Below, one piece after another: positions 1 through 7,238 of a stretch of DNA of 64,000 nt. Position numbers and translations under genes: made by a program. The notes under the pieces are model-generated. The model was not told the DNA's origin, searched no databases, and was given only the letters and a program-made list of their open reading frames with translations. The DNA comes from HGM11368 sp051883415 (GTDB taxonomy: Bacteria; Bacillota; Clostridia; Christensenellales; UBA3700), in the NCBI GenBank assembly GCA_051883415.1, contig JBJETR010000072.1:135543-199542 (forward strand). Direction: 5' to 3'. Numbering within the stretch: position 1 is the stretch's first letter; each line of letters begins with the position of its first letter.

Positions 1-227
1 TTGGCAAGAGTTGCGTAAACCGCAGGACCTGCGTGCCCCTTAGAACATACAAGTCTGTCTCTACCCGCCATGTGAGGATTGGTAGGATCGATATTCATGT
101 GTTTGTAGTACAAACTGACCAAAATTTCTACAATAGACAGACAACCGCCGATGTGTCCTACGCCTATCGAAGCAATACACTTGCACGTGTCTTCTCTGAT
201 TATTTTGCAAATTTCTTCTCTTTGCAT
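1..227 (-). CDS. Transketolase, N-terminal part (gene runs off the window)
   Basis: The 5' end of a transketolase gene; 75 codons are visible before the window edge. The translation contains the thiamine-diphosphate-domain signature seen in transketolases: GHIGGCLSIVEIL near residue 24, then NPHMAGRDRLVCSKGHAGPAVYA. Transketolase moves two-carbon units between sugar phosphates in the non-oxidative pentose phosphate pathway. The ATG at 227 is preceded by a good Shine-Dalgarno (AAAGGAGC), and a consensus promoter lies about 85 bp further upstream. Whether this is a full-length enzyme or the separate N-terminal subunit found in many anaerobes cannot be told from the fragment. Confidence 0.88.
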   Translation of the reverse strand, partial: MQREEICKIIREDTCKCIASIGVGHIGGCLSIVEILVSLYYKHMNIDPTNPHMAGRDRLVCSKGHAGPAVYATLA

Positions 228-254
228 ATCCTGCTCCTTTGGTACAGATAAAAA

Positions 255-295
255 AATTTGTCAAACCAAAAAGTATTCGACAAATTCCTCCTTTT
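255..295 (-). promoter_or_regulatory. Leader hairpin upstream of transketolase
   Basis: On the minus strand a strong Shine-Dalgarno-like AAGGAGG (plus-strand 287-294) is followed directly by an 8-bp inverted repeat, AATTTGTC/GACAAATT (255-262 and 279-286), with a T-run after it. The stem is AT-rich, so a terminator or attenuator role is only possible. A 27-codon TTG-initiated leader reading frame could start at the SD and overlaps the transketolase start. Weak evidence. Confidence 0.25.
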
Positions 296-307
296 TCTTA
301 TAAATCT

Positions 308-336
308 ATAATATTATATACCAAATATTTTGTCAA
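308..336 (-). promoter_or_regulatory. Promoter for transketolase
   Basis: Minus-strand TTGACA (plus 331-336), 17-bp spacer, TATTAT (plus 308-313). It reads towards the partial transketolase gene. Confidence 0.6.
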
Positions 337-383
337 GCAAAGCAGTGCACCCAACCTATATATCCGCACAAGTTTTTTGGTAC

Positions 384-412
384 TTGACAAACTCTAACTC
401 GTAGCATATAAT
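384..412 (+). promoter_or_regulatory. Promoter for the riboswitch/CDF transcript
   Basis: Perfect sigma-A type promoter: TTGACA at 384-389, 17-bp spacer, TATAAT at 407-412. Transcription would begin near 419, about 30 nt before the riboswitch aptamer. Confidence 0.8.
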
Positions 413-448
413 ATAGTAAACTCTTTGCACTGCATACAATCTACAGTA

Positions 449-557
449 CAAACTGAGCAGACCGTGAATTATCATGGAGTCGGGTTACGTAAGTGACAGT
501 GGAATTATCATCCACGGGACAGTAGTTGCTATTACTGATTCGTGGGTGTTTTTTTAT
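449..557 (+). ncRNA. NiCo (czcD-type) riboswitch with terminator
   Basis: The leader matches the known Ni2+/Co2+ aptamer in its junction elements and helix order: ACUGAGCAG (452-460), a hairpin CCGUG/CAUGG (462-477), AGUCGGG, a hairpin GUUAC-GUAA-GUGAC (about 484-497), ACAG, a hairpin GUGGA/UCCAC (about 499-515) and the closing GGGACAGU (516-523), whose CAGU pairs with the initial ACUG. The 3' part of the aptamer (CCAC and CAGUAGU) can instead pair with AUUACUG and CGUGG just downstream and is followed by seven T residues, giving a rho-independent terminator. Metal binding should stabilise the aptamer, block the terminator and switch on the exporter. Aptamer identity is from memory of the family; the alternative pairing is read from the sequence. 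Confidence 0.88.
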
Positions 558-628
558 ACTTTTTTCGAAGTTATAACCAATACCCTCAATAAGTGATAAG
601 AGTTATCTTATATTTGGAGGTAACGTAT

Positions 629-1651
629 ATGAGGAAAAACAAAAAGCTTACTAACGTCGACGGTATTGACAAACTTCAATTCCAAAAAATCGCCGGCAAA
701 GTGTCGCTAGTGACAATTATCGGTAATATGGTGCTATCGGCACTCAAACTTATTGCCGGTATTATTGCCCATTCTAGCGCTATGGTAAGTGACGCCGTGC
801 ATTCGGCATCCGACGTGTTTAGTACTTTCGTGGTCATCATAGGTATAAGATTAGCGTCGAAAAAACCTGATAAGGAGCACCCTTACGGTCACGAGCGTAT
901 GGAATGCGTAGCGGCAATAGTCTTGGCTATAGTGCTCTTTATAACGGGCTTAGGAATAGGCATAGAAGCAATTAAAAACATAGCCGGTGGCAACTACGGC
1001 GACTTGCAAACTCCGGGTGTTTTGGCGCTCGTTGCTGCAATCGTGTCAATCGTCAGCAAGGAAGGGATGTATTGGTATACCAGACATTATGCCAAGAAGA
1101 TTGATTCTAGTGCGCTTATGGCGGACGCTTGGCATCACCGTTCGGATATGTTCTCGTCTATAGGTGCGTTGATAGGTATCGCGGGCGCAAGACTAGGTTT
1201 CCCTATCATGGACTCAATCGCCAGCCTCGTCATCTTCTTGTTTATTGCCAAAGCCGCCTTCGATATTTTCAAAGACGCTATGGACAAAATGATAGACCGC
1301 TCTTGCGACGAAGAAACGGAAAAGCAAATAGCCGATTGTGTTGTCAAAAATCAAAACGTCAAAGGCATAGACCTATTGCACACTCGCATATTCGGCAACA
1401 AAATCTACGTTGACTTGGAGATACAAGTGGATGGCTCTTATACCTTGAAGCAGGCTCACGGCATTGCCGAAACGGTGCACGACGATATCGAACGTAGCTT
1501 CCCTAAGATAAAACATATCTTGGTGCACGTAAATCCTGCAACCGAACAACTCTCCACTGCAAGTGATACGACGTTGATTGTCAACGAACAAATAGACACT
1601 ACAACTGAGCAAGCCACACTTACCAACGACAAGCAGGAACAGTCAAAATAG
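629..1651 (+). CDS. czcD: Cation diffusion facilitator (CDF/CzcD-like) metal exporter
   Basis: A 340-residue CDF-family transporter that exports divalent metal by proton antiport across the membrane. The N-terminal half has about six membrane segments; the hallmark metal-site motifs are HSSAMVSDAVHSASD near residue 44 and ADAWHHRSD near residue 160, followed by a cytoplasmic domain ending in an HVHVNP-type metal-binding fold (LVHVNPATE). The ATG at 629 is preferred over the in-frame GTG at 593 because GGAGG lies at 616-620. The gene directly follows a NiCo riboswitch, which argues for Ni2+/Co2+ as regulating and probably exported ions. The C-terminal 30 residues form a Thr/Gln-rich tail beyond the conserved domain. 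Confidence 0.93.
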   Translation: MRKNKKLTNVDGIDKLQFQKIAGKVSLVTIIGNMVLSALKLIAGIIAHSSAMVSDAVHSASDVFSTFVVIIGIRLASKKPDKEHPYGHERMECVAAIVLAIVLFITGLGIGIEAIKNIAGGNYGDLQTPGVLALVAAIVSIVSKEGMYWYTRHYAKKIDSSALMADAWHHRSDMFSSIGALIGIAGARLGFPIMDSIASLVIFLFIAKAAFDIFKDAMDKMIDRSCDEETEKQIADCVVKNQNVKGIDLLHTRIFGNKIYVDLEIQVDGSYTLKQAHGIAETVHDDIERSFPKIKHILVHVNPATEQLSTASDTTLIVNEQIDTTTEQATLTNDKQEQSK

Positions 1652-1674
1652 AATACTTTAAACTCAATCAAAAC

Positions 1675-1706
1675 AAAATGCCGAATGTTAATCATTCGGC
1701 ATTTTT
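1675..1706. terminator. Bidirectional terminator between czcD and the phosphatase gene
   Basis: 13-bp stem AAAATGCCGAATG/CATTCGGCATTTT with a 5-nt loop, flanked by A-run and T-run so it can serve the two convergent genes. Confidence 0.85.
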
Positions 1707-1722
1707 ATTGACACGTATTGAT

Positions 1723-2172
1723 TTATCGTGCAAAAATTTGCTCTATCAAAGCATTACAGCCAAGCTCAATATCCTCATACGTTGTTTCAAAATCGCCCGT
1801 GTACCAAGGATCGGCTACATCGCGGTCAATTCCCGCCCAATCGAGCAGCTTGGTTATCTTGCCTTGCGGATCACCGCCCAACATTCTATTGAGATTGGTG
1901 ACGTTGTATCTGTCCATTGCAACTATATAGTCAAACTCGTCATAGTCTTGTTTCGTGATTTGTCTTGCACGCTTGCCCGAATAGTCTATGCCAAGTCTAT
2001 CGAGTATGGCTCTCGTGCCGTAATGCACTCCGCTACCTATCTCCTCTCTCGACGTAGCCGAAGACTCGACCAAAGCTTTTATATTTCTTTCTTCTAATTT
2101 CTTTTTGGTCACGAATTCCGCCATTGGCGAACGGCATATATTGCCGTGACATACAAACATAATTTTTTTCAA
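1723..2172 (-). CDS. Low-molecular-weight protein tyrosine phosphatase
   Basis: A 149-residue enzyme of the LMW-PTP/arsenate reductase fold. The phosphate-binding loop CHGNICRS (CX5R, residues 8-15) lies at the N-terminus and the general-acid region DPWYTGDFETTY near residue 120 matches the family DP(W/Y) loop. Such enzymes remove phosphate from tyrosine, often on polysaccharide-export kinases. The start is TTG at 2172, placed by AGGAG seven nucleotides upstream. It is the last gene of an apparent three-gene operon after the MBL hydrolase and DUF1330 genes (gap 55 bp). Confidence 0.92.
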   Translation of the reverse strand: MKKIMFVCHGNICRSPMAEFVTKKKLEERNIKALVESSATSREEIGSGVHYGTRAILDRLGIDYSGKRARQITKQDYDEFDYIVAMDRYNVTNLNRMLGGDPQGKITKLLDWAGIDRDVADPWYTGDFETTYEDIELGCNALIEQIFAR

Positions 2173-2227
2173 GACAAATCTCCTCTTAAGCGTTGTATTT
2201 TCAAATTTTGCAAGACTATATCGACAA

Positions 2228-2518
2228 CTATTCTACGATAACAGCCCTTGCGTCTACGCTATCTATTCTTTTGTGCATAATTGCTAGATATTCCTCCGAG
2301 GCAAAGCATGCGTCCAACGCCTGTCTAGAGGGGAATTTGATTATGATTACACGTTGAGGCTTCCTCTCGCTATGAAGCGAAGTTACCTTATCCGTTCTAA
2401 CAAGATATTCTCCGCCATAGCTCTCTACGATAGGCTTTACCTCTCGTATATACTCGTCGTACGCACATCTTCCTTCTTTCTCGTCGATATAGGTATCAAC
2501 GACAAAATAGCATTCCAT
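2228..2518 (-). CDS. DUF1330 family protein
   Basis: A 96-residue soluble protein with the ferredoxin-like dimeric alpha/beta-barrel pattern of DUF1330: YDEYIREVKPIVESYGGEYL followed by PQRVIIIKFPSRQALDACF and the SEEYLAIMHKR segment. No biochemical function is established for the family. Its SD (AGGAGG) lies inside the last codons of the upstream MBL gene, whose stop is only two nucleotides before the ATG, so the two are translationally coupled. Confidence 0.8.
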   Translation of the reverse strand: MECYFVVDTYIDEKEGRCAYDEYIREVKPIVESYGGEYLVRTDKVTSLHSERKPQRVIIIKFPSRQALDACFASEEYLAIMHKRIDSVDARAVIVE

Positions 2519-2520
2519 AA

Positions 2521-3330
2521 TTACTTCCTCCTACAACACTCAACCGTCGTTGCAAACAACGGATTGGTCTTCCACATAGGAGCGTTCAAACGCTCGCAAA
2601 CTCTTTCCACTACCTCGGACAGTTGTATTCCCGAGTCTATGCTAACCACGATGCTCTCCAACTCATTTATCAAATCTCTCGCATTAGCAATCTTTGACTT
2701 CATCTCGCTTTGAGAATAAATCTTATCCCACGCAGGATAGAAGGTAGTAATGTCGGACAATTCTTCTATTCTATTAAGTGCACGTCTCGTTTGCTCTAGA
2801 TTGACAAAGATAGGAATATCTCCTGCCACGGGCACGGTATCACCTATAAAAATCACGTCCCCTATACGATAAGAGAGTCCGTCGACGGAATGTCCCGCCG
2901 TTCCGATAACCTCAACGCAATCTTTTGGGGATAGAGGTATCGTATCCCCGTCCTTGACAACGCAGTCCACCTTGGTAGACTTCCCTGCCAAATTATAAAA
3001 GTTGGGAATTGGTCGCTCTTTAAATTGTAAATCTATATCTTCTATCCAAGGACGCTCCCCTTCGCTTGCATATATTTTCGTACCGTATTTTTGCCTAAAA
3101 TAATTGGCAGTACCGATATGGTCGGGATGAGCATGAGTTAAAAAGATAGCTTTCAACTGCGATGGCTGTCGTCCGCTCTCGAGTATAGTTTCTTCTATAA
3201 TCTTCTCACTTCCCGCAACCCCGCTATCTATCAAATAGCATCCATCTTCATCGGACAAAAGATAAACGAAAACATATCTTTTGATAGCCTGCGTTACGAA
3301 AAAATCAATTTTTATCTGTTGTACTTTCAT
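2521..3330 (-). CDS. Metallo-beta-lactamase-fold hydrolase
   Basis: A 269-residue MBL-fold protein. The metal-binding signature THAHPDHIG is near residue 65, a second His is in GTAGHSVDGLSYR and the metal-bridging Asp in FIGDTVP. The family includes glyoxalase II-like thioesterases, lactonases and other hydrolases; the substrate cannot be assigned. Start supported by GAGGACG upstream of the ATG. First gene of the operon with DUF1330 and a tyrosine phosphatase. Confidence 0.85.
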   Translation of the reverse strand: MKVQQIKIDFFVTQAIKRYVFVYLLSDEDGCYLIDSGVAGSEKIIEETILESGRQPSQLKAIFLTHAHPDHIGTANYFRQKYGTKIYASEGERPWIEDIDLQFKERPIPNFYNLAGKSTKVDCVVKDGDTIPLSPKDCVEVIGTAGHSVDGLSYRIGDVIFIGDTVPVAGDIPIFVNLEQTRRALNRIEELSDITTFYPAWDKIYSQSEMKSKIANARDLINELESIVVSIDSGIQLSEVVERVCERLNAPMWKTNPLFATTVECCRRK

Positions 3331-3504
3331 ATCGTCCTCACCCTATTCTTGCTAAATGCTCTCCTTGGTTCGCCAAGCTTTTTACAAAAATCACCTGCCA
3401 TTCCGATACGGCAAATTCAAATACGCTACATGGTTATTTGATTTTTGCCGACCTGTATCGACTTTTTTGGTTTTTCTAACTGCCTAGTGTTTGGCTTTAT
3501 TGGC

Positions 3505-3533
3505 AAAACTCACCGCACTTGGTATGCGGTGAG
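3505..3533 (-). terminator. Terminator downstream of nagB
   Basis: Perfect 9-bp stem CTCACCGCA/TGCGGTGAG with a 7-nt loop; a TTTT tract follows on the minus strand. Confidence 0.8.
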
Positions 3534-3566
3534 CTAAGTTGTTGCATTTGGTTGCCTATCGCTATA

Positions 3567-4295
3567 TTAGTTCAAAAGGCTAGCAGCCGCTTCGTCTACC
3601 ACTACTACCACGTCGGGATGATTTTGCAATACGCTGGCAGGACATGCCGTATCGACTTGACCTTGCACCATTGCTTTGACGGCGTTAGCTTTGCCTTGTC
3701 CGCTGGCAAGCACCAAAATCTTCTTAGCATTCATAATATTGGCGATACCCATAGTGATTGCATGAGTTGGCACGTCTGCTATGCTATCAAAAAATCTTGC
3801 ATTGTCGCTGCGAGTGCCTTCGTGAAGCTTGACAATATGAGTGGTACTGTCAAACGGAGTGCCAGGCTCGTTGAAGCCGATATGTCCGTTGCTACCTATA
3901 CCAAGCACTTGCACGTCTTGTTGCATGGTTGCAAGCAGTGCCGTATAGTCGGCACACGCCTTATCGGGATCGCCCGTATTGCCGTCGGGCAAATTGACGT
4001 TCTCTTCCTCAATATCGATATGGTCGAAAAGATTGTCGTGCATAAAATAATAATAGCTTTGGTCGTGAGTCTTTGGCAATCCTACGTATTCGTCAAGATT
4101 GACGCTACGAGCATTCTTATAACTAACGTTGCCCGCCTCGTAATCGGCAACCATGTTTTTGTACATTCCGATAGGCGTAGAGCCCGTCGCCAATCCGAGT
4201 ATTGCCTTGCCGAACGTATCTTGCATAACTTGTTTGATGACCTCGTAGGCTTTGGCACTCATTTCCGTATAATTTTTGGTAACGATAACTTTCAT
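3567..4295 (-). CDS. nagB: Glucosamine-6-phosphate deaminase
   Basis: A 242-residue cytoplasmic enzyme converting glucosamine-6-phosphate to fructose-6-phosphate and ammonia. Visible family motifs are LGLATGSTPIGMY, the catalytic loop region SVNLDEYVGL (residues 65-74), LGIGSNGHIGFNEPG (132-146) and the ITMGIANIMNAKKILVLASG segment. Length is typical. The gene stands alone between its own promoter and terminator, without nagA beside it. Confidence 0.96.
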   Translation of the reverse strand: MKVIVTKNYTEMSAKAYEVIKQVMQDTFGKAILGLATGSTPIGMYKNMVADYEAGNVSYKNARSVNLDEYVGLPKTHDQSYYYFMHDNLFDHIDIEEENVNLPDGNTGDPDKACADYTALLATMQQDVQVLGIGSNGHIGFNEPGTPFDSTTHIVKLHEGTRSDNARFFDSIADVPTHAITMGIANIMNAKKILVLASGQGKANAVKAMVQGQVDTACPASVLQNHPDVVVVVDEAAASLLN

Positions 4296-4325
4296 AATAC
4301 TCTCCTTATTTGAGTTGCTGATATT

Positions 4326-4354
4326 AATATACGCATTATAAGCAAAAAAGTCAA
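4326..4354 (-). promoter_or_regulatory. Promoter for nagB
   Basis: Minus-strand TTGACT (plus 4349-4354), 17-bp spacer, TATATT (plus 4326-4331); AAGGAG precedes the nagB ATG. Confidence 0.6.
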
Positions 4355-4515
4355 TATTTTGAGAGTTTCAAAGCATAATTGAATATATCTTTTTTTTATA
4401 AAAATAGCGAAATCTTGCCGTTTTTGGGCAAAAAACAAAAAATTTGAAAAATTTGTTTGTTATATAGGTTGCATTATGTTATTATATAAAATAATTGCTA
4501 ACATAGGTTTTGCTA

Positions 4516-4536
4516 GAGTTTTTGGCTCAAAAACTC
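4516..4536 (+). promoter_or_regulatory. Hairpin in the citrate synthase leader
   Basis: Perfect inverted repeat GAGTTTTTG-GCT-CAAAAACTC, 15 nt before the SD (GGGAG). It has no T-run after it, so it is not an ordinary terminator; a role in mRNA stability or as a protein site is open. Confidence 0.35.
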
Positions 4537-4561
4537 ACGCAACGGCAAACGGGAGACGGAT

Positions 4562-5929
4562 ATGACCTTCAAACAAGTACTAAAAAAATCAGACGAATAT
4601 ATTTCTCAGCTCAGCGACCTCGCCTTTAAGTGCGACCAAATTCAATCGGAGCTCTACGACCAATACAAGGTATTTAGAGGTCTAAGAGACAAAAACGGTG
4701 TGGGCGTAGTTACGGGTTTGACCGAGATCTCCGAGATGAACGGTTTTGCTGTCAACGAAAAGGGCGAAAGAGTACCTATCGAAGGCGAGATGTTCTATCG
4801 TGGTATCAATATCTACGACCTCGTCAAAGGCTTCAACGGCAAGAGATACGGCTATGAAGAATGTGCGTATCTACTCTTGTGCGGCTCTTTGCCTACCCAA
4901 AAACAACTTGAAGACTTTACCAAATTATTGAGCATGTATCGCAAACTCCCCGAGAGCTTCGTTCGTGACATAATTCTCAAAGCGCCTTCTAAGGATATGA
5001 TGAATGCGCTTGCCAGAAGCGTGCTGACATTGTACTCTTACGACAGCAACCCCGACGATATTTCTATCAAAAACGTTTTTCGTCAATCCATTCAGCTAAT
5101 TGCGCTGATGCCTATGCTTGCCGTGTACAGCTACCAAGCCTACAATCACTATCACCTTGGCAAAAATTTGTATATCCGCTACCCTAAAGACAACCTTTCT
5201 ACTGCGGAGAATATCTTATATTTGCTCAAAGGTAGCAAGGGCTTTACGCAAGAAGAAGCAAGAATGCTCGATATGTGTATGGTTTTGCAAGCCGAGCATG
5301 GTGGCGGTAACAACTCCACCTTTACTACACACGTAGTCACTTCTTCGGGCACCGACACCTACTCTTGCGTAGCTGCTTCGCTTGCTTCTCTCAAAGGTCC
5401 TCGTCACGGTGGCGCCAACCTCAAGGTTATCCAAATGCTCGACGATATTATGAAAAACGCAGACGATATCACCGAAGAAGGCATCGCCAACTATCTGCGT
5501 AAAATTCTCAACAAAGAGGCATTCGACGGTTCGGGACTAATCTATGGACTTGGACACGCCGTGTATTCTATCTCCGATCCAAGAGCCAATATTTTGCACG
5601 CCTATATTGACAACTATATGGCTAATAGATATCACAACAAGTTCCACCAACTCTATACTAGACTCCAAAAAATTGCGCCTAAGGTTATCAGCGAAAACAG
5701 AGTTATGTACAAGGGTGTAAGCGTAAATATAGACTTCTACACCGGCTACGTGTATAGATTGCTTGAGATACCTGAAGTGCTATTCACCCCAATCTTTGCC
5801 GTATCGAGAATAGTGGGCTGGTCGGCACATAGACTTGAAGAGCTCTCCAATAAAGGCAAGATTATCCGTCCTGCTTATATCGCCGTATCTCCGAGAAGAG
5901 AATACGTTGAACTCGAGGATAGAGATTGA
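4562..5929 (+). CDS. gltA: Citrate synthase
   Basis: A 455-residue member of the citrate/2-methylcitrate synthase family, condensing acetyl-CoA and oxaloacetate. Recognisable parts are the EGEMFYRGINIYDLVKG segment, LQAEHGGGNNSTFTTHVV with the first catalytic His, KGPRHGGANLKVIQML, and LIYGLGHAVYSISDPRA with the second catalytic His and Asp. The N-terminal extension of about 50 residues before the core is typical of the larger Clostridial form. GGGAG lies before the ATG. No other TCA-cycle genes are nearby, so it probably feeds glutamate synthesis. Confidence 0.95.
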   Translation: MTFKQVLKKSDEYISQLSDLAFKCDQIQSELYDQYKVFRGLRDKNGVGVVTGLTEISEMNGFAVNEKGERVPIEGEMFYRGINIYDLVKGFNGKRYGYEECAYLLLCGSLPTQKQLEDFTKLLSMYRKLPESFVRDIILKAPSKDMMNALARSVLTLYSYDSNPDDISIKNVFRQSIQLIALMPMLAVYSYQAYNHYHLGKNLYIRYPKDNLSTAENILYLLKGSKGFTQEEARMLDMCMVLQAEHGGGNNSTFTTHVVTSSGTDTYSCVAASLASLKGPRHGGANLKVIQMLDDIMKNADDITEEGIANYLRKILNKEAFDGSGLIYGLGHAVYSISDPRANILHAYIDNYMANRYHNKFHQLYTRLQKIAPKVISENRVMYKGVSVNIDFYTGYVYRLLEIPEVLFTPIFAVSRIVGWSAHRLEELSNKGKIIRPAYIAVSPRREYVELEDRD

Positions 5930-5954
5930 TTATTGGTTATTATATGTTCATTTT

Positions 5955-5988
5955 ATTCTCACCGCTTTTGACGGTGAGAATTTTTTTA
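5955..5988 (+). terminator. Terminator of citrate synthase
   Basis: Stem ATTCTCACCG/CGGTGAGAAT with a 7-nt loop followed by seven T residues. Confidence 0.88.
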
Positions 5989-6017
5989 TAAAATTTTGAA
6001 AACTTATTTTCAAATAT

Positions 6018-6046
6018 TTGACCTGATTTTTGGGCTTTGTTATAAT
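6018..6046 (+). promoter_or_regulatory. Promoter for bioY, leaderless geometry
   Basis: TTGACC at 6018-6023, 17-bp spacer, TATAAT at 6041-6046. The expected transcription start (about 6053) is only three nucleotides before the ATG at 6056 and there is no SD. Confidence 0.7.
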
Positions 6047-6055
6047 GTCGGTGAT

Positions 6056-6655
6056 ATGAGAAACTCAAATGTGACAACTATGACTACCAAAAATATTGCA
6101 TCGATAGGACTCATGACCGCCGTCTTGTGTTTGCTCGGTCCTATCTCCCTTCCAATAGGTCCCGTACCTATTAGCTTGGGCACTTTCGGTATATATTTAG
6201 TATGCTATATACTTGGTTGGAAAAAGGGCGTTTTGTGCACGATAATGTACCTTCTTTTGGGAATGGTAGGTGTGCCTGTCTTCTCCAACTTCGGTTCGGG
6301 ACTTGCCAAGTTGGTCGGACCTACGGGCGGTTACCTCATAGGTTACATACCAATGTCTTTGATAATAGGTCTTTTTGCCGACAAATTCCGCAACAACAAA
6401 CCTATGCAGTTGGTCGGCATGGTATTGGGTACGATAGTGGTGTACGCAATAGGCACGGCTTGGTTGAGCGTATCGGCAAAACTCACCTTCGCCAAAGCAC
6501 TCGCAGCAGGCGTAACGCCATTTATCGTTGGCGACGCAATCAAGATGATTATGGCTATGGTGCTCGGTATGCCTATCAAATCAAGAGTCGCTCTGTTCAA
6601 TCAACAACCAAACAAGGCTTTGGAAGAAGATAAGAGCGAAGAAGAAAACAAATAA
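6056..6655 (+). CDS. bioY: Biotin transporter BioY (ECF S component)
   Basis: About 199 residues with six predicted membrane segments; BioY family features are LPIGPVPISLGTFGIYL near the N-terminus, GPTGGYLIGY in the middle and GDAIKMIMAMVLG near the C-terminus. It binds biotin in the membrane and normally works with the ECF energising module (EcfA, EcfA', EcfT), which is not in this window. An upstream in-frame start at 5996 is excluded because the promoter would lie inside the coding region; the remaining choices are ATG 6056 or ATG 6080. The C-terminal acidic tail is unusual. Flanked by its own promoter and terminator. Confidence 0.9.
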   Translation: MRNSNVTTMTTKNIASIGLMTAVLCLLGPISLPIGPVPISLGTFGIYLVCYILGWKKGVLCTIMYLLLGMVGVPVFSNFGSGLAKLVGPTGGYLIGYIPMSLIIGLFADKFRNNKPMQLVGMVLGTIVVYAIGTAWLSVSAKLTFAKALAAGVTPFIVGDAIKMIMAMVLGMPIKSRVALFNQQPNKALEEDKSEEENK

Positions 6656-6672
6656 AACTAAATTTGAATAGT

Positions 6673-6704
6673 AAAAATGCGTATCGGTGAGATACGCATT
6701 TTTG
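6673..6704. terminator. Bidirectional terminator after bioY
   Basis: Stem AATGCGTATC/GATACGCATT with A-run before and T-run after; bioY and the convergent membrane gene can both use it. Confidence 0.85.
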
Positions 6705-6754
6705 TTTTACGATTACTTTTGTGATTTTGTTCTCGTTGTCAATACCTTTTGACG

Positions 6755-7237
6755 TCAGTCCTTTTTGACGGTCTGCACCGTCATCAATATTGGCACAGCC
6801 AAAAACGCTATGCCCATAATCGTACCCGCAACAAAGATAAAGTATTGAAGCCCTGCAGACTTGAATATGTCCATAAACTCATTGCAGATATCGCTAACCA
6901 TAGGCACGTTGATGCCCTTCATCGCCCAAAAGCACCCTACGAAAGTACCAAAGAGCGGAAGGGTAAGAATGGTGCTATAAGTACAGTTGATGATAGCAAG
7001 AGTGTTTTTTACTTTGCCCTTGAAGGTGGTGGCAAAACGAGCAAAGAGCATAATGCCACACGCCATAGTGATGACGATTACCACGTATTTTAAGAGCAAT
7101 CTCAAATTGTCAAGGTAGGCTAAAAATGGTACGTTGAATACTTGTATCGTATGCAGAAGCGATAGCAGTCCCCAAACATTGAGAAGTACCGAGATGACAG
7201 CCATACTCGTCTGCAAAGTTAGCTTTTTCTTGTCCAT
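6755..7237 (-). CDS. Membrane protein of unknown function, coupled to lacZ
   Basis: A 160-residue protein with about four hydrophobic segments (residues 8-30, 42-64, 76-98, 130-152). I recognise no family. It is translated directly after lacZ: the lacZ stop and this ATG are one nucleotide apart and its SD (GGAG) is in the last lacZ codons, so it is co-expressed with beta-galactosidase. It does not resemble a sugar permease in length or topology. An in-frame extension to 7336 would overlap lacZ by 98 bp and lacks an SD. Confidence 0.7.
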   Translation of the reverse strand: MDKKKLTLQTSMAVISVLLNVWGLLSLLHTIQVFNVPFLAYLDNLRLLLKYVVIVITMACGIMLFARFATTFKGKVKNTLAIINCTYSTILTLPLFGTFVGCFWAMKGINVPMVSDICNEFMDIFKSAGLQYFIFVAGTIMGIAFLAVPILMTVQTVKKD

Positions 7238-7238
7238 A

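Noticed and set aside
593..628. Upstream GTG start for the CDF gene
   Set aside because: The only good SD (616-620) lies inside this extension and fits the ATG at 629.
3440..3480. Recurring GACCTGTAT(C/T)GA(C/G)TTTTTT-like motif (also near 12126, 18243 and 26758)
   Set aside because: Copies are short, diverge in the flanks and have different positions relative to genes; likely chance in T-rich intergenic DNA.
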